64,000 nt of DNA from Knoellia sinensis KCTC 19936 (GTDB taxonomy: Bacteria; Actinomycetota; Actinomycetes; Actinomycetales; Dermatophilaceae), in the NCBI RefSeq assembly GCF_000768705.1, contig NZ_AVPJ01000013.1, positions 36,995 to 100,994 of the forward strand. Direction: 5' to 3'. This document shows, piece after piece, positions 1 to 8,722 of this stretch (within the stretch, counting starts at the first letter, position 1; every line of letters begins with the position of its first letter). The notes beneath the pieces are model-generated. The model did no database searches, was not told where the DNA came from, and was given only the letters and a program-made list of their open reading frames with translations. The translations under genes were made by a program, and so were the position numbers.

Positions 1-957
1 GCCCGCGGCAAGGACGGCACCCGCGGCGGCAAAGGCCCACCACCGGCCGGCCCCCGTGAGCAGCGTCGGCGCAGCCGGGGGACGGTGGCCCCCGCGCGAG
101 TCGTAGCGGGCGCCACCGCGCAGGATCCGCTCGGCAGTGAGGACCATGACGGCGAAGGCGAGGACGAGCACCGACAGTTGGGCCGCCGATGCGAAGTCGA
201 ACGAGCCCTTCCACGTGAGATAGACGCCGACCGAGACCGTCCGCACCCCGAAGTACTGGACCGTGGCGAAGTCCGTCAGCGTCTCCATCATCACGACGGC
301 CAGGCCACCGGCGAGCGCCGGCCGCGCGAGCGGCAACAGCACCTGCCGGAACGCCCGCCAGGGCGAGGCCCCGAGCATGCGGGCCGCGTCCCACGTCGCC
401 TGCCCCTGGCCGCGGAAAGCGGCTCGGGACAACAGATAGACGTAGGGATAGAGGGTCAGGGTCATGACGACCGGAGCACCGAACCACCCGGACAGGAGCT
501 CGACGAACCCGGACCCGCCGAACACCTCCCGCGCCGCCCGCGCCGGACCACCCGCCGGCCCGAACGTCGACAGGAAGAGGAAGCCGAGCACATAGGCCGG
601 CATCGCGAGCGGCAGGACGAGCATCCACGAGAAGAGCCGACGCCCGGGGAACTCGTAGGCCGTCACGAGCCACGCGAGACCGACGCCGAGCACCGATGTC
701 CCCAGCCCCACCAGGAGGAGCAGGGCCACGGTGCTGAGCACCATCAGCCCGAGGTCACCCGGCAGGGCCAGGGACCCGGCAGAGGCAAAGGCCTGGACGA
801 GCACGGAGACGACCGGGATCGAGACGACCACCGCGATGAGGACGACGATCGCGGACCACCGGGGTCGGCCGGCCCCGGTGAGTCGGGGCGCACGCAACCC
901 GGTTCGCGAGCCGGAGGTCCGCTCGCGAGCCTGGTCAACGCGGCTCTGGAGGCTCAC
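1..957 (-). CDS. Iron(III)-type ABC transporter permease (partial, 3' end outside window)
   Basis: The minus strand is open from a GTG at 957 to the window edge, so the C-terminus is missing (at least 319 residues are visible). The product is an integral membrane protein with hydrophobic segments at about residues 37-55, 70-95, 108-130 and beyond. A binding-protein-dependent permease EAA loop lies near residues 198-225 (AARMLGASPWRAFRQVLLPL), followed by the TDFATVQYFGV stretch typical of FbpB-like permeases, which often carry two such permease units. It lies 55 nt downstream of an iron-binding lipoprotein gene, so the pair should be co-transcribed; an ATPase gene probably follows outside the window. 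The start is chosen as the first GTG after the upstream gene; no strong Shine-Dalgarno is visible. Three copies of a CTCGCGAGC-like palindrome occur at 902-972 around this start. Confidence 0.85.
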   Translation of the reverse strand, partial: MSLQSRVDQARERTSGSRTGLRAPRLTGAGRPRWSAIVVLIAVVVSIPVVSVLVQAFASAGSLALPGDLGLMVLSTVALLLLVGLGTSVLGVGLAWLVTAYEFPGRRLFSWMLVLPLAMPAYVLGFLFLSTFGPAGGPARAAREVFGGSGFVELLSGWFGAPVVMTLTLYPYVYLLSRAAFRGQGQATWDAARMLGASPWRAFRQVLLPLARPALAGGLAVVMMETLTDFATVQYFGVRTVSVGVYLTWKGSFDFASAAQLSVLVLAFAVMVLTAERILRGGARYDSRGGHRPPAAPTLLTGAGRWWAFAAAGAVLAAG

Positions 958-1012
958 ATCGGCTCGCGAGCCGTTTCGCCCGGCCGCACGCCTGCGCGCC
1001 CAGCCCGGCGGG

Positions 1013-2050
1013 TCACTTGTAGCCGGCCTCGGAGAGGACCTTGACCGCCTCGGCGTTCTGCGACCCGTAGGCCTCGGCCGACACCGGCATGCGCTTGAAC
1101 TCGCCGAACTCGGCGATGACCGGCTCGGGCTTGACCGACTCGTTCACGGGGTACTCGTGGTTGCCGTCGACGAACGCGCTCTGCCCCTTGCTGGCAAGCC
1201 ACTCGATGAGCTGCTGCGCCTGGGCGGCGTTGTCGGAGGTCTTGACGACGCCCGCACCGGAGATGTTGACGTGCGTGCCGGCACCCTCCTGCGAGGCCCA
1301 GAACGGCGCGACGTTGAAGTCGGGGTTCTTCTTCTGCTCGCGGGCGAGGTAGTAGTGGTTCGTGATGCCGACGTCACACGTGCCCGCGTCGATCGCCTTG
1401 AGCAGCTCGACGTCGTTGGACTTGATGTCGACCTCGTTGGCCACCCAGCCCTTGACCGTGGCGAGCGCCTTGTCGCGGCCCTCGAGGTCGATGAGGCTCG
1501 CGACGAGGCTCTGGGTGTAGGCCGACGTGGAGTCGCGCATGCAGAGGCGGCCCTTCCACTTCGGGTCGGTGAGGCCGGCGTAGGTGTTCGTCGCGTCGAA
1601 GTCGGTCGGCTTGACCTTGTCGGGGTTGTACATCGTCGTGCGGGCGCGCATCGCGAGGCCGAACCACTGGTTGCCGCTGTCGCGCAGGTCGGTTGGGACG
1701 GCCTCGGTGAGCGCGGCCGACTCGACGGGCTTGAGCACGCCCTCCTGACCGGCATTCCACAGCGCGCCGGCGTCGACCGTCATGAACACGTCGGCCTCGC
1801 CGTCGGCGCCCTCGGCCTTGATCCGCTGGAGCAGCTCCGCGTCACTGCCGGAGATGAACTCGACGGTGATGCCGGTTTCTTCCTGGAAGTCGCCGAACGC
1901 ACCCTCGAGGTCGTAGTGCCGCGCCGAATAGATCTGGAGGTCGGCGTTGCTGCCGCCGATCCCGAGCACGCCGCAGCCGGCGAGGGGGAGGACGGTAGCG
2001 GTCGTGACGAGGCCGGCGAGGCCGGCACGCTTCAGGCGGCGGGTGGGCAC
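1013..2050 (-). CDS. Iron(III) ABC transporter substrate-binding lipoprotein
   Basis: 345 aa. The N-terminus is a lipoprotein signal with lipobox LAGC (Cys at about residue 26), so the mature protein is lipid-anchored outside the membrane. The body resembles FbpA/FutA ferric-ion binding proteins: IYSARHYDLEG at the start of the fold, GADGEADVFMTVDAG, and the paired tyrosines in ITNHYYLARE that usually co-ordinate Fe(III). The GTG start at 2050 has an AGGAG Shine-Dalgarno 6 nt upstream. It is the first gene of the importer operon and is transcribed away from the adenylation-fusion gene. A sigma70-like promoter overlapped by an IdeR-type box lies 37-66 nt upstream, so repression under iron-replete conditions is expected. 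Ferric-iron specificity is inferred from family resemblance and the operator. Confidence 0.9.
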   Translation of the reverse strand: MPTRRLKRAGLAGLVTTATVLPLAGCGVLGIGGSNADLQIYSARHYDLEGAFGDFQEETGITVEFISGSDAELLQRIKAEGADGEADVFMTVDAGALWNAGQEGVLKPVESAALTEAVPTDLRDSGNQWFGLAMRARTTMYNPDKVKPTDFDATNTYAGLTDPKWKGRLCMRDSTSAYTQSLVASLIDLEGRDKALATVKGWVANEVDIKSNDVELLKAIDAGTCDVGITNHYYLAREQKKNPDFNVAPFWASQEGAGTHVNISGAGVVKTSDNAAQAQQLIEWLASKGQSAFVDGNHEYPVNESVKPEPVIAEFGEFKRMPVSAEAYGSQNAEAVKVLSEAGYK

Positions 2051-2086
2051 AGGTGACTCCTGGACGGGGTGGCGCTGACGTGTGCA

Positions 2087-2115
2087 TTCTTACGGAGTTA
2101 GGTAAGCCTGTCCAA
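2087..2115 (-). promoter_or_regulatory. Promoter of the iron-binding protein operon
   Basis: Reading the minus strand, a -35 element TTGGAC (2110-2115) is separated by exactly 17 nt from a -10-like TAAGAA (2087-2092), about 37 nt upstream of the GTG at 2050. The spacer and -35 are covered by the iron box at 2098-2116, the usual geometry for repression. Confidence 0.6.
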
Positions 2116-2116
2116 A
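2098..2116. promoter_or_regulatory. Candidate IdeR/DtxR iron box
   Basis: TTAGGTAAGCCTGTCCAAA matches the DtxR/IdeR consensus TTAGGTTAGGCTAACCTAA at 14 of 19 positions by hand alignment. It lies between two divergent genes, over the -35 region of the leftward iron-uptake promoter and just upstream of a -10-like TAACCT (2123-2128) facing the rightward fusion gene. Holo-regulator binding would be expected to repress both directions when iron is plentiful. Confidence 0.7.
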
Positions 2117-2136
2117 TTCCACTAACCTCTCCGGTT

Positions 2137-4872
2137 GTGACGACCCCGGTCCTGCCTCGGCACCGCGTCGCCCTGGTCGGGCGACTGCGGTCCTTCGGCG
2201 ACGCTGTCGCGCTGCGGTGGGAGGGCCGGTCCGGACTCGAGACGATGTCGTATGCCGTCCTCGCCGATCGCGTGGACGCGCGCCGGTCCGCGTTGGGTTC
2301 CGCTCCGCGGCTCGTGCTCCTCGAGGCGGGCAACGACGTCGAGACGGTCGTGACCCTGCTCGCGGCGCTCGACGGCGCCCACCCCGTCATCGTCACCTCA
2401 GCGACCCCGGCCCCTTCCCCGACGATTTCTGACCTATTGGACGCGAATGTTCGGACCCAGGCGCCCCTCCTCGACGCGTGGGATCCGGATGTCGTGGCGC
2501 ACGGCGCCCACCTCGAACACCGGACCCCGCAGCACCGAGACAGTGCGCACGACCTGCACCCGGACCTGGCGCTCATGCTCTCGACCTCGGGCAGCACCGG
2601 CTCTCCCAAGCTCGTCCGCCTCAGCGCGGCGAACCTCGACTGCAACGCCGCTCAGATCGTCGACGCCCTGGGCATCACCGCCGACGACGTCGCGGCCACG
2701 ACCCTCCCGCTGCAGTACTGCTACGGCCTCTCCATCCTCCTGAGCCACCTGTCGGTCGGCGCCGGCGTCCTCCTCACCGACCTCTCCGTCGTCGACACCT
2801 GCTTCTGGGACGCCTTCCGGGAGGCGGGCGGGACGACGCTCGCGGGGGTGCCCTACACGTTCGACCTGCTCGACGCGGCGGGTTTCGCGGGCATGGACCT
2901 GCCCCGGCTGCGTCTCGTCACCCAGGCCGGCGGTCGCCTCGACCCGGCGGCGGTCCGGCGCTGGGCCGAACTCGGCGAGCGCCGCGGCTTCGAGTTCGCG
3001 GTGATGTACGGCCAGACCGAGGCCACCGCCCGAATGGCAACTCTCCCAACGCATCTCGCCGCCTCGCACCCGTCGAGCATCGGCGTCGCCGTGCGCGGCG
3101 GACACTTCCGCATCGACCCGCTCGACGGTGACGCCGGAGACCTCGGGCCGGGCGTGGGAGAGCTCGTCTACGAGGGCGGCAACGTCATGATGGGCTACGC
3201 CGAGAAGCCCTCCGACCTCGCCCGCGGAGCGGAGCTGAGCGAGCTCCGGACCGGCGACCTCGCCCGGTTCGACGCCGACGGTCTCGTCGAGATCGTCGGC
3301 CGCCGCAGCCGCTTCGCCAAGGTCTGCGGCCTGCGAATCGACCTGGATCGGGTCGAGAGCGACCTCGCCGAAGGTGGGCGGACGGCATACGCGATGGATG
3401 GTGGTGACCGGCTGCTCGTCGCGCTCACCGGATCTGTCGCCGCCGATCTCACCTCCGTGCGCCGCGAGATCAGCGATCGGTATGCCGTGCCACGCGCTGG
3501 CGTCGTGGTCACCGAGGTCGGCGACGTCCCGCGGACGGTGTCGGGGAAGGTCGACCGCCCCGCTCTGGCAGCACTCGTCGACGCCTTCGGTGAGCCGACC
3601 TGCGTCACCTCCGACCGGCTGAGTGCCCCGTCGCCGAGTGTCACGGATCGTCTTTGTGCCCCCTTGGGACAGGGGTCCCGGGCCGACGGCCCCGGCCGCC
3701 TGTCCCAACGGGGCACGAAGACGGAGCAGGTTCGGGCGCTCTACGCCGACCTGCTCGACCGTCCCGACGCGACCGTGGACGACTCGTTCGTGACGCTGCG
3801 CGGAGACTCGTTGTCCTACGTCGAGGCCTCGGTGCGGCTCGAGGGCCTGCTCGGCACCCTTCCCCCGTCGTGGCACACGCGCCCGGTGCGGGACCTCGCG
3901 CGGCTGTCGTCCGGTCCCGAGCCCAGCACCCACTCCACGACGTCCCGCTCCCGGCTCAGCTCACGACTGCGCAGCCTCGAGACGTCCGTCGTCCTGCGCG
4001 GGGTCGCCATCGCCGTCATCGTCCTCACCCACGCGGGCGTCCTCGACATCCAGGGCGGAGCGCACGTCCTGCTCGCCGTCGCCGGCTTCGCTTTCGCCCG
4101 ATTCCAGTTGTCCGACGCACCCCGACGCGAGCGGATCTCCCACGTCCTCGAGTCGGTGACGCGGATCGCCGTGCCCAGCGCGGTGTTCGTGGGCGTCCTC
4201 GTGCTCATCGACGACCGCTTCAGTGGGTGGAACGCGGCCCTGCTCACCTCGATCGGCGGCGACAACGTCCACGCCCAGTGGCGCTACTGGTTCATCGAGG
4301 CCATGGTCCACATCCTCGTCGGCCTGGCGTTGCTGCTCTGCGTCCCGGCGCTCGACCGCCTCGAGCGGGCCCGTCCGTTCGCGGTTCCGGTGGGGCTGGC
4401 GTTGCTGGGGCTCGTCGTGCGCTTTGACCTCGTCTCCGTCGGCAGCCACCACGTCAATGGCCGGCCGGGGATGGTGCTGTGGATCTTCGCCCTGGGGTGG
4501 GCCATGGCGCGCACGACGGTGACGTGGCAGCGGTGGCTGCTCACGGCATACATCGTCGTGGTCGTTCCGGGGTTCTACGGTGACCCGACCCGTGACGCGA
4601 CGATCGCCGTGGGGCTGCTCGTCCTCCTGTGGGTGCGGTCGGTTCGGGTGCCGGCGTTCGTCGTGCCCATCCTGGTGCCGGTCGCCTCGGCGAGCCTCTA
4701 CATCTACCTCGTGCAGTGGGAGGTCATGGGCCGCGTGGGCTACTCGCTGCTCGGCGCCGTCATCGCCCTGCTGACGGGATGGATCGCGTGGCGCGGGGCG
4801 TCGCCGATCGTCGAGCCGATCGCCCGCTGGGTCGGCGCCCGCGTCCCACGCGCCAGAGCGTCCGCTAGCTGA
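2137..4872 (+). CDS. Adenylation-carrier-acyltransferase 3 fusion protein
   Basis: 911 aa from a GTG at 2137. Domain order: (1) AMP-forming adenylation domain, about residues 1-480, with the phosphate-binding loop TSGSTGSPK, the YGQTEATA motif, TGDLARF, a GRRSRFAKVCGLRID hinge and a C-terminal lysine motif PRTVSGKVDRPAL; (2) phosphopantetheine carrier domain, about 525-590, with the attachment motif LRGDSLSY; (3) a membrane acyltransferase-3 domain, about 610-905, with some eight to ten hydrophobic helices and the R...H signature in RGVAIAVIVLTHAG. The logic is acyl or aminoacyl activation, loading on the carrier and transfer across or at the membrane; the substrate cannot be told. A -10-like TAACCT ends 8 nt before the GTG and there is no Shine-Dalgarno, so a leaderless mRNA is likely. 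Sharing an iron box with an Fe(III) importer suggests a role in iron acquisition. The linker between domains 1 and 2 is encoded by an inverted-repeat element at 3650-3722. Confidence 0.85.
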   Translation: MTTPVLPRHRVALVGRLRSFGDAVALRWEGRSGLETMSYAVLADRVDARRSALGSAPRLVLLEAGNDVETVVTLLAALDGAHPVIVTSATPAPSPTISDLLDANVRTQAPLLDAWDPDVVAHGAHLEHRTPQHRDSAHDLHPDLALMLSTSGSTGSPKLVRLSAANLDCNAAQIVDALGITADDVAATTLPLQYCYGLSILLSHLSVGAGVLLTDLSVVDTCFWDAFREAGGTTLAGVPYTFDLLDAAGFAGMDLPRLRLVTQAGGRLDPAAVRRWAELGERRGFEFAVMYGQTEATARMATLPTHLAASHPSSIGVAVRGGHFRIDPLDGDAGDLGPGVGELVYEGGNVMMGYAEKPSDLARGAELSELRTGDLARFDADGLVEIVGRRSRFAKVCGLRIDLDRVESDLAEGGRTAYAMDGGDRLLVALTGSVAADLTSVRREISDRYAVPRAGVVVTEVGDVPRTVSGKVDRPALAALVDAFGEPTCVTSDRLSAPSPSVTDRLCAPLGQGSRADGPGRLSQRGTKTEQVRALYADLLDRPDATVDDSFVTLRGDSLSYVEASVRLEGLLGTLPPSWHTRPVRDLARLSSGPEPSTHSTTSRSRLSSRLRSLETSVVLRGVAIAVIVLTHAGVLDIQGGAHVLLAVAGFAFARFQLSDAPRRERISHVLESVTRIAVPSAVFVGVLVLIDDRFSGWNAALLTSIGGDNVHAQWRYWFIEAMVHILVGLALLLCVPALDRLERARPFAVPVGLALLGLVVRFDLVSVGSHHVNGRPGMVLWIFALGWAMARTTVTWQRWLLTAYIVVVVPGFYGDPTRDATIAVGLLVLLWVRSVRVPAFVVPILVPVASASLYIYLVQWEVMGRVGYSLLGAVIALLTGWIAWRGASPIVEPIARWVGARVPRARASAS
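3650..3722. repeat. Inverted-repeat element inside the adenylation-fusion gene
   Basis: Two roughly 24-nt arms, one starting GTCTTTGTGCCCC and ending GGGACAGG, the other its imperfect reverse complement ending GGGGCACGAAGAC, flank a GC-rich loop of about 25 nt. The arms belong to the same family as repeats at 15858, 40009, 41272 and 41354. The element is in frame and codes for the inter-domain linker (RLCAPLGQGS...GRLSQRGTK). Confidence 0.75.
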
Positions 4873-5689
4873 GGATGTCCTGACGCCGGAACCGCCGGTA
4901 GCCGAGGGCCACGAACAGCACCGTATAGAGGATCGACCACAGCGCCCCGTGCCGCAGGTCGACCCAGTCGATCGGACCGGACACGAGCATGTCGAGCCAC
5001 GCCCGTGAGTAGTGCCCCGGCAGCGCCTTGCGCCAGTCACCTAGCGCGTCGATCGAGTCGAGGATGCCGGAGACGATGAGGAGGATCAGCGCACCGCCGA
5101 CCGCAGCCAGCGGGGTCTGGCTCCTGACCCCGACCCAGAACGAGAAGGCGCCGATGGGCGCGATCGTCACGAGGACATAGGCCACCGCGACCGCCATCCG
5201 CGGGAACCACTCGCCGAACGGCATCTCGCCGCCGCCGAGGATCGTGAACGGCTCCGATCCGTAGGCCATGGTGCCGATGAGCAGCGCCCAGACCGGCAGG
5301 ACGACGACGAGGCTGGCTGTCGAGAGGAAGCCGATGACGAGCTTGCTCGTGAGGAGTCGCGCCCGCGTTACCGGGGCGGTGAGCAAGTAGCGCAGCGACG
5401 CCCATGACGCCTCCGCCGGCACGGGATCCCCGGCGAAGAGCGCGGCGACGATGAAGAGCAGGAGTTCGGCCGACACGACGAGCGTGAAGACGGTGAAGTT
5501 CGGGCCGCCACTCGTCGCGAGGTCGACGAGCCGGATCGTGGGGTCGTCGGCGCGACCCGGTTCGTCGTCGAGCGAGAAGGCCGCGACGAGGATGAGGGGG
5601 AGTGCGGCAACGATCCCGATGACCCAGAGGGTGCGGCGGCGCCCGAGCTGCCGCTTCAGCTCGGACCGCCAGGAAAGGGGTCGGCTCAT
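4865..5689 (-). CDS. ABC-2 type transporter permease
   Basis: 274 aa. A cytosolic, basic N-terminus is followed by about six hydrophobic segments (residues about 22-40, 68-90, 112-140, 165-190, 197-215 and 245-262), the usual form of an ABC-2 exporter permease. The start ATG overlaps the stop of the upstream hydrolase-ATPase fusion gene (ATGA, 5686-5689), so the two are translationally coupled and probably form one exporter. Its 3' end overlaps the convergent adenylation-fusion gene by 8 nt. The substrate is unknown; the extracytoplasmic partner domain suggests a peptide or protein. Confidence 0.85.
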   Translation of the reverse strand: MSRPLSWRSELKRQLGRRRTLWVIGIVAALPLILVAAFSLDDEPGRADDPTIRLVDLATSGGPNFTVFTLVVSAELLLFIVAALFAGDPVPAEASWASLRYLLTAPVTRARLLTSKLVIGFLSTASLVVVLPVWALLIGTMAYGSEPFTILGGGEMPFGEWFPRMAVAVAYVLVTIAPIGAFSFWVGVRSQTPLAAVGGALILLIVSGILDSIDALGDWRKALPGHYSRAWLDMLVSGPIDWVDLRHGALWSILYTVLFVALGYRRFRRQDILS

Positions 5690-8607
5690 CGCGCGCGCAC
5701 CTGTCGTAGTCGTTCGATGAGGCCGGCGTCGCCGGTGCCGTCGTCGGCTCGGACCTGCGACGAGGCGATCACGCCGAGGAAGACTTCCTCGAGGTGACGC
5801 CGACTGCCGACCCCGACGACCTCGGCACCGGAGGCGACGACCGCCCGGACGACCTCCTCACGCGGTCGGTTCGAGACCACGGTGAGGGTCGGCTTGGAGG
5901 GTTCGTCGATCGTTTCGAGCGAGAGTATGCCGTCCGCCCCCTCGAGCGCGTCCCGTGCGGCTTCGAGGCCGTCCGCCGTCGCGAGCTCGAACACCGTCGT
6001 GTCCTGGCTCGCGAGGAGGTCGGCGACCGGACCCGCCGTGACGACCCGACCGGCGTGCATGACGACGACGTGGCTGCAGGTCAGCTCGACCTCGGCGAGG
6101 AGGTGGCTCGACACGACGACCGTGCGACCCGAGGCGGCGTAGGACTGCAGGATCGGGCGCATCGCCGCGATCTGGGGCGGGTCGAGACCATTGGTGGGCT
6201 CGTCGAGGAAGAGGACCTCCGGCTTGCCGAGCATGGCTTGGGCGATGCCGAGTCGCTGCTTCATGCCGTGGCTGTAGGTGCGGACCGGGCGGTCCAGAGC
6301 GCCGCCGAGGGCCGCGACGGCGACGGCCTCGTCGAGGTCGGCCTCGTCGGCGGGGCGTCCGGTCGCGGCCCAGTAGGCCTTGAGGTTCTCGCGCCCGGTG
6401 AGGTGGGGGAGGAACCCGGGGCCTTCGACGAGGGCGCCCACCCGGCCGAGGATCTCCGAGCCGGGGTGCACGGGTCGGCCGAGGACGTGCACCGACCCCG
6501 AGTCGGGGGTGATGAGTCCGAGCATCATCCGCATCGTCGTGGTCTTGCCGGCGCCGTTGGGTCCGAGGAGGCCCACGACCTGGCCGCGTTCGGCCCGCCA
6601 GGAGACGTCGTCGACGGCCCGGTGCCCGTCGGCATAGGTCTTGACGAGGTGGTCGACGACGAGGGGAATGTCGGCATAGTCCTCGCGGACGTGCTCACGG
6701 TGTCGGCGCCGCCAGCGCAGGAGCGCGGACGCGGCGATGACCAGGAGGAGGGCTGCGATACCGGCGACGAGAGCGAGGGACTCGGTGTCGCGCTCGGTCG
6801 TCGCGGGGACGATCGCGCCCGCCGCAGTGGGGAGGGTGAGCGTGGCGTCGGCGAGCGTGATCCGGTCGGCACGGGCCTCCCGTGGCACCGTGAACGAGTT
6901 GTCGGTGGACGTGACGAGGACCCGCCATTGGCTTCCGGCGGCCATCGACCACACCGACGGGGGGAGGTTGACGGTGACCTCGGTGGGCTCGCCCGGTGTC
7001 GTCGCCACGCGGACTGGAGCGGTGAGGGCGCGCTGCTGCACGGCGTCGGATCCCTCGACCCGCCAGAGGGAGACGAAGAAGGTTGCTTCATTGCCCGTGG
7101 ACGTGACCCGGAGGCTGACCGTGGGTGAGCCGACGACGGTGAGTGAGCGCGGCAGGGTGGCGCTGTCGAAGGCGGCCGACATGCCCGGGAGGGCGGCCAG
7201 CCGATACGTCGGCAGCTCGACGGATCCCAGTCCCGGCACGGAGGTCATCGAGTTGGGCTGGCCGCCGGGTGGGGTGAGGACGACGGTCGGGCTCTCGGGA
7301 GCCCGCAACGGAGTCTGTTGTGGGCTCCCCTGCAGTCCCGGGTAGCGGTCGAGCGTCGCGACCGGCGCGGTGTCACTGCGCCTGGGAACGGGGAGTGAAT
7401 AGGTGAACGCGGGAACGGGGAGTGGGTCGGTCCGGCTGCCGGCGAGGTAGGTGCGGAGCCACGTCCGGGCGGCTTCCTCGTCGAGGGTGGGGTTCGAGGA
7501 GGCGCCATCGTGTCCGCCGTCGGTCCATCGCACCGCGTGGCGAGTGCCGGCCTGCGCGAGGCCGGCGGCATTGGCGTCGGCCTGGTCGAGTCCGAAGAGG
7601 GTGTCGGCTTCGCCCTGGATGAGGAGAGTCGGCGCCGTGACGGAGGCGATCGTCCCGCGAGGACTGTTGCGGCGAAGCGTCGCGGCGAGTTCTGGACTGG
7701 GGCGGCCGTCCTCGGCAGCTGCTTGGAGCCCGCGGCACAACGCGACGTCGAACCGGCCACACAGGGCGTCGGCCGGAGCCGCCTGGGGGTTGTTCGGGGT
7801 CGTGCCCGGAGTCGCCGGCGTGCCCGGGGTCGTCGGGATGGCCGGTGACGAGGTGGCGGCTGGGGCCGGGGTCCCGCTCGCCGCGGCCCCTCCAGCACCA
7901 CCGGCCGCGCCGCCACTGGCGGACGCGCCGAAGCTCGCGGTGAAGAAGCGGGTGCCCCAGAGCTGCTTGTAGGGGCCGGGTGTCGTGTTTCCGGATGCCG
8001 CCTGCGGGAAGAGCGCCGTCGACAGGTCGTGCCACGTGATCGCGGCAACCGTGGCGTCGACCCTGGGGTCCGCAGCCGCGAGCATGAGCGCGAAGGCACC
8101 GCCGTAGGAGCCGCCTGCCACGGCGACGCGTGGGTCGCCCGCCGAGTCCTTGGCGACCTCCGACCGGGCCGCGACGAGGTCGACGAGGAGGCGGCCATCG
8201 GCGATCTCGCGATCCGGAGAGTTGAGGTGGATCCGCCCTCCCGAGCGTCCGAAGCCCCGGGCCGTGAAGGCGAGGACGACGTGGCCGTCGGCGGCGTAGC
8301 GCCGGGCCTCGTCGTCGACGTCCTCCTTGCTGCCGCCGAATCCGTGGGCGAGCAGGATGGCCGGCCGTGGCTCCCCACTGCCGCCCGGCAGGTAGAGCCG
8401 GGTGTCGAGGCGCACCGCGGTGCCGTCGGCCTCCGCGCCCACGTCAACGAACTGGTCGGTCGTCGTCACCGCGGTCTCAGCCTCGGCAGCGGAGGCTCCC
8501 GCCGCAGGCACCATGGCGGCACCGGTCAGGGCACAGCCCACGGCGAGCGTGAGGGCTACCGCGCGCACGCCACGGCGGCGGGGACGTGCTGGCGCGGGTC
8601 GCGGCAT
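5686..8607 (-). CDS. Secreted alpha/beta hydrolase (CocE/X-Pro peptidase-like) fused to ABC transporter ATPase
   Basis: 973 aa combining parts normally found in separate proteins. Residues about 1-40 are a signal peptide ending AGASAA. About 45-400 form an alpha/beta hydrolase of the CocE/X-Pro dipeptidyl-peptidase S15 kind, with nucleophile motif GGSYGG, a later Asp (QGEADTLFG) and His (TDGGHDGAS). A Gly/Ala/Pro-rich insert lies at about 225-275, and a beta-rich X-Pro C-terminal-type domain at about 440-600. A single membrane helix follows at about 620-640. Residues about 660-973 are a complete ABC ATPase: Walker A GPNGAGKTTT, signature YSHGMKQRL and Walker B VLFLDEP. The topology therefore puts the hydrolase outside and the ATPase inside. 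It overlaps the downstream ABC-2 permease gene by 4 nt, giving a complete exporter with a built-in extracellular hydrolase. Whether the hydrolase processes the exported substrate is inference. Confidence 0.85.
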   Translation of the reverse strand: MPRPAPARPRRRGVRAVALTLAVGCALTGAAMVPAAGASAAEAETAVTTTDQFVDVGAEADGTAVRLDTRLYLPGGSGEPRPAILLAHGFGGSKEDVDDEARRYAADGHVVLAFTARGFGRSGGRIHLNSPDREIADGRLLVDLVAARSEVAKDSAGDPRVAVAGGSYGGAFALMLAAADPRVDATVAAITWHDLSTALFPQAASGNTTPGPYKQLWGTRFFTASFGASASGGAAGGAGGAAASGTPAPAATSSPAIPTTPGTPATPGTTPNNPQAAPADALCGRFDVALCRGLQAAAEDGRPSPELAATLRRNSPRGTIASVTAPTLLIQGEADTLFGLDQADANAAGLAQAGTRHAVRWTDGGHDGASSNPTLDEEAARTWLRTYLAGSRTDPLPVPAFTYSLPVPRRSDTAPVATLDRYPGLQGSPQQTPLRAPESPTVVLTPPGGQPNSMTSVPGLGSVELPTYRLAALPGMSAAFDSATLPRSLTVVGSPTVSLRVTSTGNEATFFVSLWRVEGSDAVQQRALTAPVRVATTPGEPTEVTVNLPPSVWSMAAGSQWRVLVTSTDNSFTVPREARADRITLADATLTLPTAAGAIVPATTERDTESLALVAGIAALLLVIAASALLRWRRRHREHVREDYADIPLVVDHLVKTYADGHRAVDDVSWRAERGQVVGLLGPNGAGKTTTMRMMLGLITPDSGSVHVLGRPVHPGSEILGRVGALVEGPGFLPHLTGRENLKAYWAATGRPADEADLDEAVAVAALGGALDRPVRTYSHGMKQRLGIAQAMLGKPEVLFLDEPTNGLDPPQIAAMRPILQSYAASGRTVVVSSHLLAEVELTCSHVVVMHAGRVVTAGPVADLLASQDTTVFELATADGLEAARDALEGADGILSLETIDEPSKPTLTVVSNRPREEVVRAVVASGAEVVGVGSRRHLEEVFLGVIASSQVRADDGTGDAGLIERLRQVRAR

Positions 8608-8722
8608 GACTCATCCTCTCCCAGGGGAGGGGCAAGCTGAGTCGTTCTGCACGCGCCGCACACCGGTCGAACGGTCCGGCACCCCATCCGGTTCCGCGCG
8701 GCAGGTAGGGCCGCGGCCGGAC

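Noticed and set aside
731..2056. A 441-codon plus-strand frame opposite the iron-binding protein
   Set aside because: Arg/Val/Asp-rich antisense translation; the minus-strand lipoprotein is unambiguous.
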